Part shown: positions 11,349 through 22,171 of the stretch, piece by piece | Position numbering within the stretch: the stretch's first letter is position 1 | Layout: each line of letters opens with the position of its first letter | From: Portulaca oleracea | Lineage: Eukaryota > Streptophyta > Magnoliopsida > Caryophyllales > Portulacaceae | DNA: 64,000 nt | Direction: 5' to 3' | Assembly (NCBI GenBank): GCA_029582165.1 | Contig: CM055871.1 | Location: 26,432,802-26,496,801, forward strand | The notes under the pieces: generated by a model | What the model was told of the DNA's origin: nothing | The model's database searches: none | The model's input: the letters and a program-made list of their open reading frames with translations, nothing else | Translations under genes and position numbers: made by a program

Positions 11349-12595
11349 ACCAATGAAAGTTCTGATTCTCAAGAGTGGATAGATGTCATGAACGACGAGA
11401 TTAATTCATTGATGGAGGAAGATGACCCACTCAACTTCCGTCAGGCCATGGAAAGTGCAAATTCTCAGAAATGGCTGGAAGCCATGAATGAGGAAATGCG
11501 ATCCATGAAGGACAATGACGTATGGATCTCGTCCCATTACCGGACGGTGTGAAAGCCATTGGTAATAAATGGATATTTAAAACCAAAAGGGATTCAAATG
11601 GTAATGTGGAGAGATATAAGGCTCGTCTTGTTGTGCAAGGATTTACGCAACAGGAAGGCATCGATTACAAAGAGACTTTCTCTCCGGTTTGTTCGAAAGA
11701 CTCTTTAAGGATTATAATGACACTAGTCGCACATTTTGATCTTGAGTTACATCAGATAGATGTGAAAACAGCGTTTCTCAATGGCAACATTGATGAAACA
11801 ATATACATAAAGCAACCAGAAAACTTTGTGGTTGGAGACCCAAAGAATATGGTTTGCAAGCTTAAGAAATCCATCTATGGGCTCAAACAAGCGTCTCGCC
11901 AATGGTATTTAAAGTTCCATCAAGTAATTCTCTCGTTTGGTTTTGAGATGAATTTGCTTGATGAATGTATATACCATAGGTTCAGTGGGAGTAAGTATAT
12001 TTTTCTGGTTTTGTATGTTGATGATATATTGCTTGCCAGCAATGATATAGGCTTATTGCACGAAACCAAGAGATTTCTATCAAAGAATTTTGAGATGAAA
12101 GATCTTGGGGACGCCTCTTTTGTATTGGGTATCAAGGTACATCGGGATCGCTCTCGAGGTATCCTTGGATTGTCACAAAAAAGCTATATCGAAAAGGTAC
12201 TTAAAAGATTTGGCATGCAAAATTGCAAACCAGGAGACACCCCTGTAGCTAAGGGAGACAAGTTTAGTCTCACTCAGTGCACTAAGAATGATTTTGAGAA
12301 AAGGGAAATGGAAAACATTCCCTATGCATCAGCGATAGGAAGCCTAATGTATGCACAAGTCTGCACTCGTCCAGACATTGCATACATCTCAGGAATGCTG
12401 GGGCGATACTTAAGTAATCCAGGACTGGAACACTGGAAAGCAATCAAAAGGGTGTTACGGTACCTACAGAGAACAAAGGAGTACATGCTCACATATCGGA
12501 GGTCAGATCAACTTGAGATCATTGGGTACACCGACTCCGACTTTGCTGGATGTAAAGATAGCATGAAGTCAACCTCCGGATATATTTATCTGTAG
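11349..12595 (+). pseudogene. copia reverse transcriptase (RVT_2)
   Basis: After a one-base loss near 11522 the frame is open for 357 codons. It contains GNKWIFKTKRDSNGNVERYK, the fingers motif QIDVKTAFLNG (about 11755-11790) and the catalytic YVDDILLAS (about 12016-12042), all standard copia reverse transcriptase motifs. The frame ends at a TAG (12593-12595) in the middle of RNase H. This is the longest preserved coding block of the element. Confidence 0.95.
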
Positions 12596-13009
12596 GCCGG
12601 AGGAGTTGTCTCTTGGAAGAGTGTCAAACAGTCCATTACGACATCTTCTACTATGGCAGCGGAGTTTATCGCTTGCTATGAGGCATCAAATCATGGGATA
12701 TGGCTGCGTAATTTTATCACTGGACTGCGTGTAGTGGACACTATTCAGAGACCACTTAAGGTTTTTTGTGACAATAAATCTGCAGTCTTGTTTTCCAACA
12801 ACAACAAGAGTTCGAGAATGTCAAAATTTGTGGCCCTCAAATTCTTAGTTGTTAAAGAAAGAGTTCAGAGTGGGGAATTGTTGATTGAGCATATTAGTAC
12901 AAACTCTATGGTTGCAGATCCACTTACTAAGGGGTTACCATCCGTCAAGTTCAATGAGCATGTTGCTCATATGGTTGTTACATCATCTTTTGAAGATGTT
13001 CAGTTTTAG
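12520..13009 (+). pseudogene. copia RNase H, one in-frame stop
   Basis: The frame after the TAG at 12593-12595 is unchanged. The acidic residues of RNase H can be read in YTDSDFAGC (about 12529), TMAAEFIACYEA (about 12650) and VFCDNKSAV (about 12765). The end of the polyprotein, 'MVADPLTKGLPSVKF', is typical of copia. A stop follows at 13007-13009, about 430 bp before the 3' LTR. Confidence 0.92.
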
Positions 13010-13429
13010 TGGGAGTTTGTAATTTGGATGCTTGTTTTGACATTAGATTTTGGTTCTTCACAGTTGTGGTGACGTTTTCTGCAGAAATAAAGTTATGTTG
13101 AAGACTCCTTTTACACTCTGTTTATTTTGGATACAATTTGATCTCAATAAAGTTTAAGGTGGACCAGTTGGAAATAGTTATGTTAAGATTACACTGCATG
13201 ATATTTCCATGCTGCACATCCACATCTTGATCCATGTCATTCCTTGGTGTTAGTTTATGTGATTATCGATGGGTCAAATTACGATAATTGTAATGAAGGC
13301 CTCTTTGATCCTATGTTAACATTATTGATGGACAGGATTGTTTAGATACATAGTAATGTTGACAGTAAAGTTGAGCTCAATACTTTGGGTTACTGTGTAA
13401 GTATATTCATAAGGTTTCATATATAGCTC

Positions 13430-13440
13430 AAGTGGGAGAT
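13430..13440 (+). other. Polypurine tract of the copia element
   Basis: AAGTGGGAGAT directly abuts the 3' LTR, the position and composition of the plus-strand primer. Confidence 0.85.
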
Positions 13441-13910
13441 TGTTGGATCATAATCCAACGATAAGCTTATATGTAAAAGAATATACATCACGATAACTGT
13501 CATTGTTTATAGCTCGACTAAAAGTGATCCAATAAGTAAAAATATTGGGCTTTAATGTATCAGGCAAGATGTGGGCTCTAATGTGTGGATACAAGTGACT
13601 TATTATCATTCCATGATGGGCGGAATAATAATAGGTCAAAACCCTAAGGGATTTACTATTATATATGGTTATGGTCCCCATGTCACACACACGGTCATTT
13701 CTCCCTGATATCCCATCGTCAGTGAGAGAGAGTTTTCTCAGTGAGTTCTCTTATGAGTGGGTGTTGATCTGGAAGACCTAACCACGTCGCTTCGAGAGGA
13801 TTAACAACTGCAATGGATTCAGGTATTCATGTTTATGTTTATGTTATATTGATTCGATATATTGGATTATGGGTTTATAGTGATTGATTTATTATTGATT
13901 AATCCCAACA
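13441..13910 (+). repeat. 3' LTR of the copia element
   Basis: 470 bp, TGTTGG...CCCAACA. It is longer than the 5' copy mainly because of an extra CGATATATTGGATTA-like stretch near 13856. It is followed by TAACC (13911-13915), identical to the sequence before the 5' LTR. Confidence 0.95.
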
Positions 13911-13915
13911 TAACC

Positions 13916-14359
13916 ATCTTGCATCAAGATATTTATATTTTTGATTGTTTAATTACTAAGCTTGATAATTTCAAGGATATAAAGGCTTTACAAGGACTTC
14001 ATTTTCCTTGTAGCATGGAAAATTGGCTGATATAGCAAAATTGTGATTATTCTGAGTAAAAGAATATAACAATAGTGTTAATTGAAATTTAAAAAACGAG
14101 AACTCTTGATCATGCGTTCTAGCTGGCCTTGTACCATACACTTGCATGCAACAAAAACAAGTAAACATATAAACAAATTCGTGCATATTTAGAAGAGGAT
14201 GATGTCTCTTCAGAAATAGACATTTGACGAAGAATCAACACTAAAAACATGCTATTTCGACCGGACTTACTAACTGAAAACTTTTTGAAAAATACAGCAA
14301 TAAGCCATTTAATTTGTCTTAATACAACGCATTGATAGATACTTCATGTCCTTACAAAT
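13916..14359. other. AT-rich intergenic DNA, no feature seen
   Basis: The minus-strand frame at 13971-14186 has no recognisable domain. Confidence 0.5.
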
Positions 14360-14610
14360 TATTTTTCTTACAGTTCAAAATTGGCTAGAAAATGGTTAGT
14401 AGTCTGACCCTTTTCCCAATCATTTTTAAATAGTAAGAAAAAAAATGGTAGGAAAAATTTTCCACCATTTTAATAAAAATGGTTGGAATTTTCAATCATT
14501 TTTCCCACATAAATTTTTTGAAAAAAAAAATAAATATAAAATGATTATTAAATGGTTGATTTTTCCAACTGTTTTAAATTAATTCAAAAAAATTGTCGAT
14601 AATACAAATA
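14360..14610. mobile_element. Decayed foldback element, relative of 3161-3525
   Basis: It shares the TTTTCCAACTGTTTTAAATT / GGTAGGAAAAATTTTCC / AAATGGTTGGAATTTT motifs in the same order as the element at 3161, with many mismatches and a poorer left arm. Confidence 0.5.
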
Positions 14611-14744
14611 ATTTTTTTAGTAGTGAGAGTTAGGAAGAGCTGACGAGGGGGTCACCCCTGAATTTTTAAAATACTGAAATGTCAATTGATATGTAATAAT
14701 ACACCATTGCTTTACTAAATGAAAACCAGTATGCATGTTATAAT

Positions 14745-15187
14745 TAGGGATGGCAATGCGCGGGGTGGGTCCAGTTGGACCCGGACCCGTCAATTTTTTT
14801 GGACCCAGACCCACCCCGAGACCCGGTGAGCCTCAAAAACTTGGACCTAGACCCGGACTCGCCGGGTCCACGGGTCCTTAGTAAGTCCAACACTTTTATA
14901 TATTTTTTTACTAGATTTATCAATTTTTCGAGTTAATTTTATACATGCGTAATTGTATAATAATGACTAGCTAGTCTATTTAAATACACAGATTTTCAAC
15001 ACAATAAAAACATTTAGCTCATTGTATGATGTTATGAGCAAAATTCAACATAAAACATTACAAAAATCATCCACACATCAACTCTAAAAGTACAACTAAA
15101 CAACTTAAATGTAAAAAAAAAAAAAGCATGAAGTTAATTATTATCGAATTATACAACTCTAAGAATACAAATACACTAGGGTTTTCA

Positions 15188-15236
<49 letters not shown>

Positions 15237-16178
15237 GACGTGTCCATGAGTGGATTCACGAGTCTGTGTCTAAACTCGGACCTGGACCCACCAATTTTTT
15301 AATGGATCCAGACCCGCCGCGGACCCAATGGATCCAAAATTTTTGGACCAAGACCCACCTAAAACCCTGTAATTTTCAGTGGTAAGTGTATGTATGGTAA
15401 ATGTTACTTTTTGGTAAGTTTCAGTAAATTTTGGTAATTTTTGGTAAGTTTAGGTAGGTTTAGATATATTTTTGGAAATACGAATTGATCAAATTAAAGG
15501 TTATCATTTGAAAATTTATAATTTTCAAAATTTTTAAAACGTCACAATTAAAAATTAAAAATTAAAAAAAATAAAACATTAAAATATTTATAATTAAAAT
15601 AATTAAAAAGAAAAAAAATAAAAATTTACAAATAAAAAGTTAAAATTAAAAATGTTAAAAAATTATTATCAAAATTAAAAAATTTTAAAATTAAAAAATT
15701 TTAAAATTAAAAAATTTTAAAATTAAAATTAAAAATTTTAAAAAATAAAAATAAAAAAATTAAATATTCAAAAATTCGAAAATTAAAATTTTAAAAGTAA
15801 AAAATGAAAAATAAACAAATAAACAAATATAAAAAGTAAATAAGTAAATAAAATAAATAAAATTTTTAATTTTTAATTTTTAATATTTTAAAAACTATAA
15901 AAATTAAAAATTAAAATTTAAAATTTAAAATTTAAAATTAAAATTAAAAATTAAAAATATAAAATATTATATTTAAAATTAAAAATTAAAAAATTAAAAA
16001 TTAAAAATAAATTTCGGTAAATTTCGGTAAATTTCGATAACTTTTGGTAATTTTCGGTAATTTTCGGTAACTTTCGGTATTTATTTACTTACCCTAAACT
16101 ACCCACGAAATTTACAGGGCCTAAATGGGGCGCGTCCGAGCGGGCCTGGGGCAGGTTCAAAACCCATTACCATCCCTC
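14745..16178. mobile_element. hAT-type non-autonomous element with a nested insertion
   Basis: The left end is TAGGGATGGCAATG; the right end ...CATTACCATCCCTC is its near-inverse. An exact 8-bp duplication, GTTATAAT, flanks it (14737-14744 and 16179-16186). TAGGGATG-type ends and 8-bp duplications mark the hAT superfamily. Sub-terminal GGACCC/GGGTCC motifs are abundant. Without the nested element at 15363-16121 it is ~672 bp and matches the inverted sister copy at 18080-18774. A (TA)n tract lies at about 15192-15232. It has no transposase. Confidence 0.92.
15363..16121. mobile_element. Tourist-like element nested in the hAT copy (759 bp)
   Basis: Its right end, GAAATTTACAGGGCC, and decayed left end, AACCCTGTAATTTTC, are inverse. 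TAA is duplicated on both sides (15360-15362, 16122-16124), the 3-bp duplication of PIF/Harbinger (Tourist) elements. The sister hAT copy at 18080 has the uninterrupted site (CATTTAGGCGGGTC). The interior is AAATTAAAA-type low-complexity sequence plus GGTAATTTTCGGTAA repeats shared with the element at 16494. Confidence 0.85.
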
Positions 16179-16490
16179 GTTATAATGAATCCTTTAATAA
16201 GTATACAACAAGTTAAATTTAAATTAACCATTGCTTTAATTCTTTGATGTACTGGCCAATATTGATTCTCTATCTTTTTTACTTCAAATTTCATTTACAG
16301 ATTTGTTGTCTGTCTTATTTTTTTTTTATAGACAATTGTTGTCTATTTTATTTTTTATATTATTCAAAATTTTAAAAGATTGAAAGTTTGTATTACAAAA
16401 GATACAAAAATATGGAAAAGTAACAATTAAGCAACAATAACGGAGTGCTTAGCATGTGGAAGTCGGGGAATGGGAATGAAAATACATAAA
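16179..16490. other. AT-rich spacer between elements
   Basis: The first eight bases (GTTATAAT) are the right target duplication of the hAT element. Nothing else was recognised. Confidence 0.5.
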
Positions 16491-16493
16491 TTA

Positions 16494-16786
16494 GGCCCTG
16501 TAAATTTCATGGGTTGATTGAGTTAGGTAAATAATTACCATAAATTACCGAAAGTTAACGAAAATTATCAAAAGTTATCAAAATTTACCAAAAATTACCA
16601 AAATTTACCGAAAATTACCAAAATTATCGAAAATCACATAACACATGTAAAATAGGTTTTTTTTCCTTTTATTTCAAAAACACAAATTCACCCATATAAA
16701 TTAACCCAAAGTTACCAAAAGTTACCAAATATTATCAAAATTCATCATTTACCTTACCTCAAGATACCCATGAAATTTACAGGGCC
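16494..16786. mobile_element. Tourist-like MITE (293 bp), GGCCCTGTAAATTTCATGGG ends
   Basis: The left end GGCCCTGTAAATTTCATGGG is exactly inverse to the right end CCCATGAAATTTACAGGGCC. TTA flanks both sides (16491-16493, 16787-16789). The interior repeats ACCAAAAGTTACCGAAA-type units. It is a shorter relative of the nested element at 15363. Confidence 0.92.
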
Positions 16787-16789
16787 TTA

Positions 16790-17046
16790 GTAATACAATT
16801 CTCATGTTTGTTTGTATAAGAATTGTAAAAAAGAGAGGGAAATAGAATGGGAATAGAAGCCCCCAACTCCAACTAATCTATTACTAGGAAGAGTGGTGAT
16901 AATTCATATTGGAGATTCATAAGTCCATGTTAAATACCAATATTATTCTTATATTAAATTAATATTACTAATATTGTCTGATCCAATCTAAATTAATTAA
17001 TTAAGGGTGTTTCGGTAAATGTATACTTATTTCAAATCCTACTCTC
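16790..17046. other. AT-rich spacer, no feature seen
   Basis: Ordinary intergenic sequence leading into the TA array. Confidence 0.5.
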
Positions 17047-17058
17047 ATATATATATAT

Positions 17059-17153
<95 letters not shown>

Positions 17154-17192
17154 TATGTATATATATACATACATATATACATACATACATAC

Positions 17193-17257
<65 letters not shown>

Positions 17258-17332
17258 CATATACATACATATATATATATATGTATGTATATGTATATAT
17301 ATATACATACATATATATATATACATACATAC

Positions 17333-17383
<51 letters not shown>
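17047..17383. repeat. (TA)n / (TACA)n compound microsatellite
   Basis: About 340 bp alternate (TA)n with (CATA)n and with short ATAAATATAAATATA blocks. A unit of TA run, TACATACATA and TAAATATAAATA appears twice (about 17100-17220 and 17250-17360), so the array has a higher-order period of roughly 140-150 bp. Long Tyr/Ile frames on both strands here are artefacts. Confidence 0.95.
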
Positions 17384-17386
<3 letters not shown>

Positions 17387-17918
17387 AAATTGGATTCTAA
17401 TAATCCCTACTTTTGCAAATTGGATAGCAATAATCCCTACTTTCAATTTGTATTCTGGTGGTCCAAAAAAAGTAAAGTTGTATTGTAGTGGACATAATCG
17501 AGAGTATACCCTAAATATCATAGATTTTGTATTGTATTTGATTCAAAACTTTGTATAACACTTTACCATGATTTTTAATGAATTTACAGCATTTCTCCCA
17601 AATTTTTTTCAATTTTTTTCCTATTTTTTATGATTTTTTCAATTTTATTCCTTTTAAAAAATCATAATAATTTCTCAGAATCTCAAAAAAATAATTTAAA
17701 AAATATTTTAGGAACTACACTTCATTATCTATCTGGGGGCAGAAACGAAAAAAACAAAAACAATATGGGGTAGGCAAGAAAAAAATAAAAAGAATGTGGT
17801 GATGGATTTGGTACCACTACAATACAATTTTTTTTTTTTTTGGACCACCAGAATACAAATTTAAAGTAGGGATTATTTCATCCAATTTGCAAAAGTAGGG
17901 ATTATTAGAATCCAATTT

Positions 17919-17921
<3 letters not shown>
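17384..17921. mobile_element. MITE with ~108-bp terminal inverted repeats (538 bp)
   Basis: The left arm, starting GGGAAATTGGATTCTAATAA, is almost perfectly inverse to the right arm, ending ...GAATCCAATTTCCC; the match spans about 17384-17491 and 17814-17921. The element lies inside a TA microsatellite, so the target duplication cannot be resolved. Long arms would suit a Mutator-like MITE, and a TA target would suit Tc1/mariner. There is no coding capacity. Confidence 0.88.
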
Positions 17922-17974
<53 letters not shown>

Positions 17975-18079
17975 TCATTTTAGATTGCCAAATAAGAGCA
18001 CCTGCAATGGTGAGAGTGAGTTTTGTTCACCGAATGATGTGGAAGTAGTGGGCCCCACTAAGAAAGTTAGAGTTTGATT
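17922..18079. repeat. (TA)n tract and spacer
   Basis: A TA run (about 17922-17972) continues the array interrupted by the MITE. It is followed by a short unique spacer ending in GTTTGATT, the left target duplication of the next element. Confidence 0.8.
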
Positions 18080-18224
18080 TAGGGATGACAATGGGTCTTG
18101 GAACCGCGCCATTTAGGCGGGTCAGGGTCCAAAAATTTTGGACCCATCGGGATGGGTCGGGTCTGGGTCCAAAAAAATTTGACGGATCCGGGTCCGGGTC
18201 TAGGCACGGACCCATGGACCCCTC

Positions 18225-18286
<62 letters not shown>

Positions 18287-18774
18287 TGAAATCCCTAGTG
18301 TATTTGTATTTTTAGAGTTGTATAGTGCCATAATGATGAACTTCGTGATTTCTTTTTTTTTGTGCATTTTAAGTTGTATAGTTGCATTCTTAGAGTTGAT
18401 GTGTGGATGATTTTTGTAATGTTTTTATGTTGAATTTTGCTCATAGCCTTGTACAATGAACTAGGTGTTTTTATTGTGTTGAAAATTTGTGTATTTAAAT
18501 AGAATAGTCATTATTATACAATTGCGTACGTATAAAATTAACCCGAAAAATTGATAAATCTAGTAAAAAAATATATAAGAGTGTTGGACCCAATAAGGAC
18601 CCGCTATGGACCCGTGGACCCACGGACCCAGCGAGTCTGGGTTTGGATCCAAGTTTTTGGGACCCATTGGGTTTCGGGGCCGGTCTAGGTCCAAAAAAAA
18701 TTTGCCGGGTCAGGGTTAGGGTCATGGTCCGGGTCCAGCTGGACCGCCATAGACCCTGCCCATTGCCATCTCTA
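18080..18774. mobile_element. hAT-type non-autonomous element, sister of 14745 (695 bp)
   Basis: It starts TAGGGATGACAATGGG and ends CCCATTGCCATCTCTA, 14 of 16 bases inverse. Near-identical 8-bp duplications flank it (GTTTGATT 18072-18079; GTTCGATT 18775-18782). Read in reverse it aligns along its length with 14745-16178, including the (TA)n tract (18229-18282) and the GGACCC-rich ends. Frames across it at 18027-18289 and 18495-18725 are repeat sequence. Confidence 0.92.
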
Positions 18775-18782
18775 GTTCGATT

Positions 18783-20640
18783 CTTTTGTTTCCAATGGTG
18801 AGGGTGAGTTTGGTTTAAATAAATAAAAAAAAAGTGTAGGACCTATATTTAATAATTAAATTTTTTTATGGATAATAATGTAAATAATTTGATTGTTTTG
18901 ATTTATTCTATTTAATTACTTTTATAGAATACATAATAATAAAACAAATGACTATACTATAGGTAAAAATACAACATAAAAAATTTAAAATATCTAAATC
19001 AGAAATATATTCAAACTCAAATTATGACAAAATTTCCATATAGTGAAACAAACTTTTGAATGGCATTCTAAAAATAAAAATTACAATCTTTTAATTACAA
19101 AAAATAGGAAATAATACCAACTAGCCGTTGGACACAATATTGGCTGATATTTGGAATTGTGTGAAAAAGCAGTACGACCGCCAACTAGGGAAAAAGGTAG
19201 ACAGGTAGTTAGATATACCACAACCCAACATAGCAGACACACAGCCCAAAATTTCGACCCATACTTGATCAAATGACGTCGTTTAATTAAGTGAAAACAA
19301 AATTAAAAAAAAAGGAAAAAGGTAGTGAGTTCTCATCTTCAACCTCGGCATGCGAGGATAAATTCGAGATAGCCTCGTCCGCCATGCTCATCCCTGCTGT
19401 TGCTGTCCAGTTCTCGGCCTCGCCGACGACAGGTGGACGCCTCGACGACAGGTGGACGGCACTTCAACCCAGTTCTCATCGCTGCGGACGCTCTAATAAA
19501 CGAGAAAGTTGAGAATGCATAAATGCATTCTCGTTCTTGTTGGCATTCCCATCGTGACTTAACGTTCTAATTCCTAGTATATGCCAAGTAGACCACAAAA
19601 GGAAAACAACAAAACAAATAAGACAAGTACACAACCTCTTAATTATGTGATATAAACAAGATTAATAAGTTGCTCTAAAGGTTCAGCACAAGATCAACCC
19701 AACAAAACTGCAAGCTGCTCTAAAATAGATCAACCATTATATCTTTATTTTCTTTTTCGTATTCCTCTTGAAGTATTATGTGGCTACAACTTGATCACCA
19801 ATGATTGACATAGCAATATTACTTCTAATTCTTACAACCTTGCATGTTACCTCTGCATTGATATCATCTAGACTTTAGCTTCCAAATTTTCCTTGCAATT
19901 CAATGCTTCTTCACGACTAAACATGTGTTGTTCATCATTGAATGAATATTATTCATTATGAATGGATTATCAAAGAAGTAGTCAAGTGGCAAGTGACAAC
20001 TAACCCCATCTTCCATACTTTCACCAAAGTTTTATTTTTTGGTGGAAACAAAATATCTTCCCATGGATTATGGATCATGCTTATCATAAACAGTTTGATA
20101 TGTACTTATCCCCGGTGCCCCCAAACTTTTTGTTGAATTTGTTGTTATCATTCTGAAATAGGAGTCTAATAAATAGATCAAATTGACCCAATCTAAAAAA
20201 AATCATGAATGGATCGAATTACTTTTCAACATACACCATTATTGATGGTATTAATTTGACTTAATTTTAATATTGTACCTTTCGTAGACTATTGAATTTA
20301 ATGAATGAGACTCCATGTGCTAACGACAACAAAAGTTCCTACTAAAATTGACAAAGCGAAATGAAAATGATATGAATTTTATCAAAAAAAAAACATCTAT
20401 TAAGTATCTTGTGTTGTTGTTTTAGTTTATAAATAACATTTCTTTATCCAACTTTTTCAAATTTACTAAAAAATGTTTATTTAAAATATATCTAATAGAT
20501 GGATTTAATTTTATTAAGGTACATTATTTGCATTAATTCAAAACCAACATATGCTAAATCCCTTAAAATTTATAAATAATAGTAAGCATAAAAACACTAA
20601 AAAGAAATTAAGGAAATTTCTGCTGGTAAAACTCATATTA
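18783..20640. other. Intergenic DNA with a small GC-rich island
   Basis: Mostly AT-rich and without domains. A GC-rich patch at about 19373-19500 contains a direct repeat of CGACGACAGGTGGACG (about 19428 and 19443); the 73-codon frame over it resembles nothing known to me. It may be a fragment captured by a transposon, but no ends were found. Confidence 0.4.
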
Positions 20641-20647
20641 TCATCTA

Positions 20648-20884
20648 CTCCTATGTTCTATATTAATTGTCATTTTTGAAAATTGTAATGTTAAATTTTA
20701 AAAAATTTGACCATAAAGTTTCTCAGTACATACAATGATTTGTTATAGGAATATAAAATTATATTATCATTAGATTCGTAACGAAAAATACTATCATATA
20801 GTGTAATATTGCAATTGTTAATAAAATATTATATAACAAACTATCAATCAAAGAATGACATTAGAGACTTTGACAACCAACGAA
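20648..20884. mobile_element. Stowaway-like MITE, 3' end lost
   Basis: It starts CTCCTATGTTCTATATTAAT after TA (20646-20647) and continues with the family's sub-terminal sequence. The right terminus is missing next to the Tourist copy that begins at 20885. Confidence 0.5.
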
Positions 20885-21128
20885 GGCCCTGTTCTTTTAT
20901 GCGGTATTTTGCGGAATGGTGTGGTGAGGTGTGGTGGAATTGTGGTGGGGTGTGGTGGAAATTGTGGTAGGTTATTGGTATGTGGGGTAGGTGAGGAGAG
21001 AGAATGTAAAAAGTAGAGGAGAAAAGTGAGGAGAGAGAAAAGTAATGATTTGCGGTAAAATGTGGTGGGTTGTGGCAAATCATGGTAGAGTCATGCACCT
21101 TGCAATGCCACCGAGAAAGAACACGGCC
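20885..21128. mobile_element. Tourist-like MITE, TTCTTTTATGCGG family, copy 2 (244 bp)
   Basis: The left end GGCCCTGTTCTTTTATGCGG pairs with the right end GAAAGAACACGGCC. The flanks GAA (20882-20884) and TAA (21129-21131) are a slightly decayed 3-bp duplication. The interior is a TGTGGTGGGGTGTGG-like G/T-rich repeat with a GAGAGAGAAAAG tract. Pro/His-rich frames read from the other strand are artefacts. Confidence 0.8.
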
Positions 21129-21140
21129 TAAATGACATTA

Positions 21141-21481
21141 TTCCATCCGTTTCATATTAATTGTCATAATTTTGACTTTCACAGTCTTCAATATCACTTT
21201 TTGATTAATAATTTCTTACATAATACGTTATTAACATTTGCAATATTATACTTTTATGATAGTATTTTTCCTTACGAATCTAATTGTGTTAATTTTATTT
21301 TGCAACCCAGTGTACATGTTGAGAAATTTATGGTCAAATTTTTTTTAATTTGACTGCACGATTTCTTAAAATAACAATTACTCCCTCCGTTTTTATTTAA
21401 GTGTAGGTAATTGTGTTAAAAACTTTGACCGTTGATATCCTAACTTGTATATGAATGGCAAATAATAAAAAAAGGAGGGAG
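21141..21481. mobile_element. Two abutting Stowaway MITEs
   Basis: The first starts TTCCATCCGTTTCATATTAA after TA (21139-21140) and runs to about 21378. A second, short copy occupies 21381-21481, from CTCCCTCCGTTTTTATTTAA to ...AAAAAGGAGGGAG, flanked by TA on both sides (21379-21380, 21482-21483). At 101 bp the second copy is an internal-deletion form. Confidence 0.7.
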
Positions 21482-21922
21482 TAATATGGAAAATAAATAA
21501 AGCATAATCCAAAACGTAGGGGTCCATCCAGAATCTATGATGTAACCCCTCATTGCGAAAAAGTGATGGCGCATATCGCGGGTGGTCATGCATGCATAAT
21601 TACATATAACATGCTATAATTATAGACTTACAAAATCAATCTTCCTAAAAAATGCGCATTAACTAAATTAATTAGCATATGGATTCATGTAGGTTAGGTT
21701 GCTAATTGAGGACTAAATTTAAAGGAAATTAGGTCAAACACATATGCATAATATCTATGCCTCTTTTCCTATTGGATTAGGAGTGCCCCAAAGTCTTCCA
21801 AGCCATTAATTATTTCATTTGGACTAATCCACCCACTTGCCTAGATTTCAGTAGACTTTTGTCCACAAATCATATCCATTTAAAATGCTACAGTATTAAT
21901 TACCATGCAATACTCTTTTTTT

Positions 21923-22171
21923 CATTCCTGTTGTTTATATAATTCGCTGCGATGTGATGCGGTAGAAATTTGAAAATTGTGGTGGATTGGGAAAAGTTGT
22001 GGTGAAATGTGGAAGATTGTGATGAATTGTGGAATATTGTGGTATAATAATTGTAAGTGGGTTGGTAGATTGTGGTGGGTCGTGGTGGGTTGTGGTGGGT
22101 TGTGGTGGAATATGGAAAATTGTAGTGCAACATGGAACCACAACCAACGAGCCGCATAAAAGAACGGGGTC
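21923..22171. mobile_element. Tourist-like MITE, TTCTTTTATGCGG family, copy 3
   Basis: The right end GCCGCATAAAAGAACGGGGTC is the inverse of the family terminus. The left end (TTCCTGTTGTTTATATAATT) is decayed. The interior repeats TTGTGGTGGGTTGTGGTGGG. No clean target duplication is visible. Confidence 0.65.

Larger units (their letters stand above)
6776..13910 (+). mobile_element. Ty1/copia LTR retrotransposon, complete but inactive
   Basis: A 7.1-kb element has two LTRs that begin TGTTGGATCATAATCCAA and end CCCAACA, a tRNA-Met-type primer site, and one gag-pol region in the order gag, protease, integrase, reverse transcriptase, RNase H. That order defines Ty1/copia. The 5-bp target duplication TAACC is intact on both sides (6771-6775, 13911-13915). 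By eye the LTRs differ at about 20 positions plus a few indels out of ~460 bp, so the insertion is not recent. The coding region carries at least six stops and three frameshifts. Confidence 0.97.

Noticed and set aside
17001..17521. Long Tyr/Ile/Val open frames on both strands
   Set aside because: They are translations of a TA/TACA microsatellite; open frames are expected because the repeat lacks stops in some phases.
19373..19500. GC-rich island as a gene exon
   Set aside because: No splice partners or domain found, and it contains an internal direct repeat; evidence too weak for a gene call.
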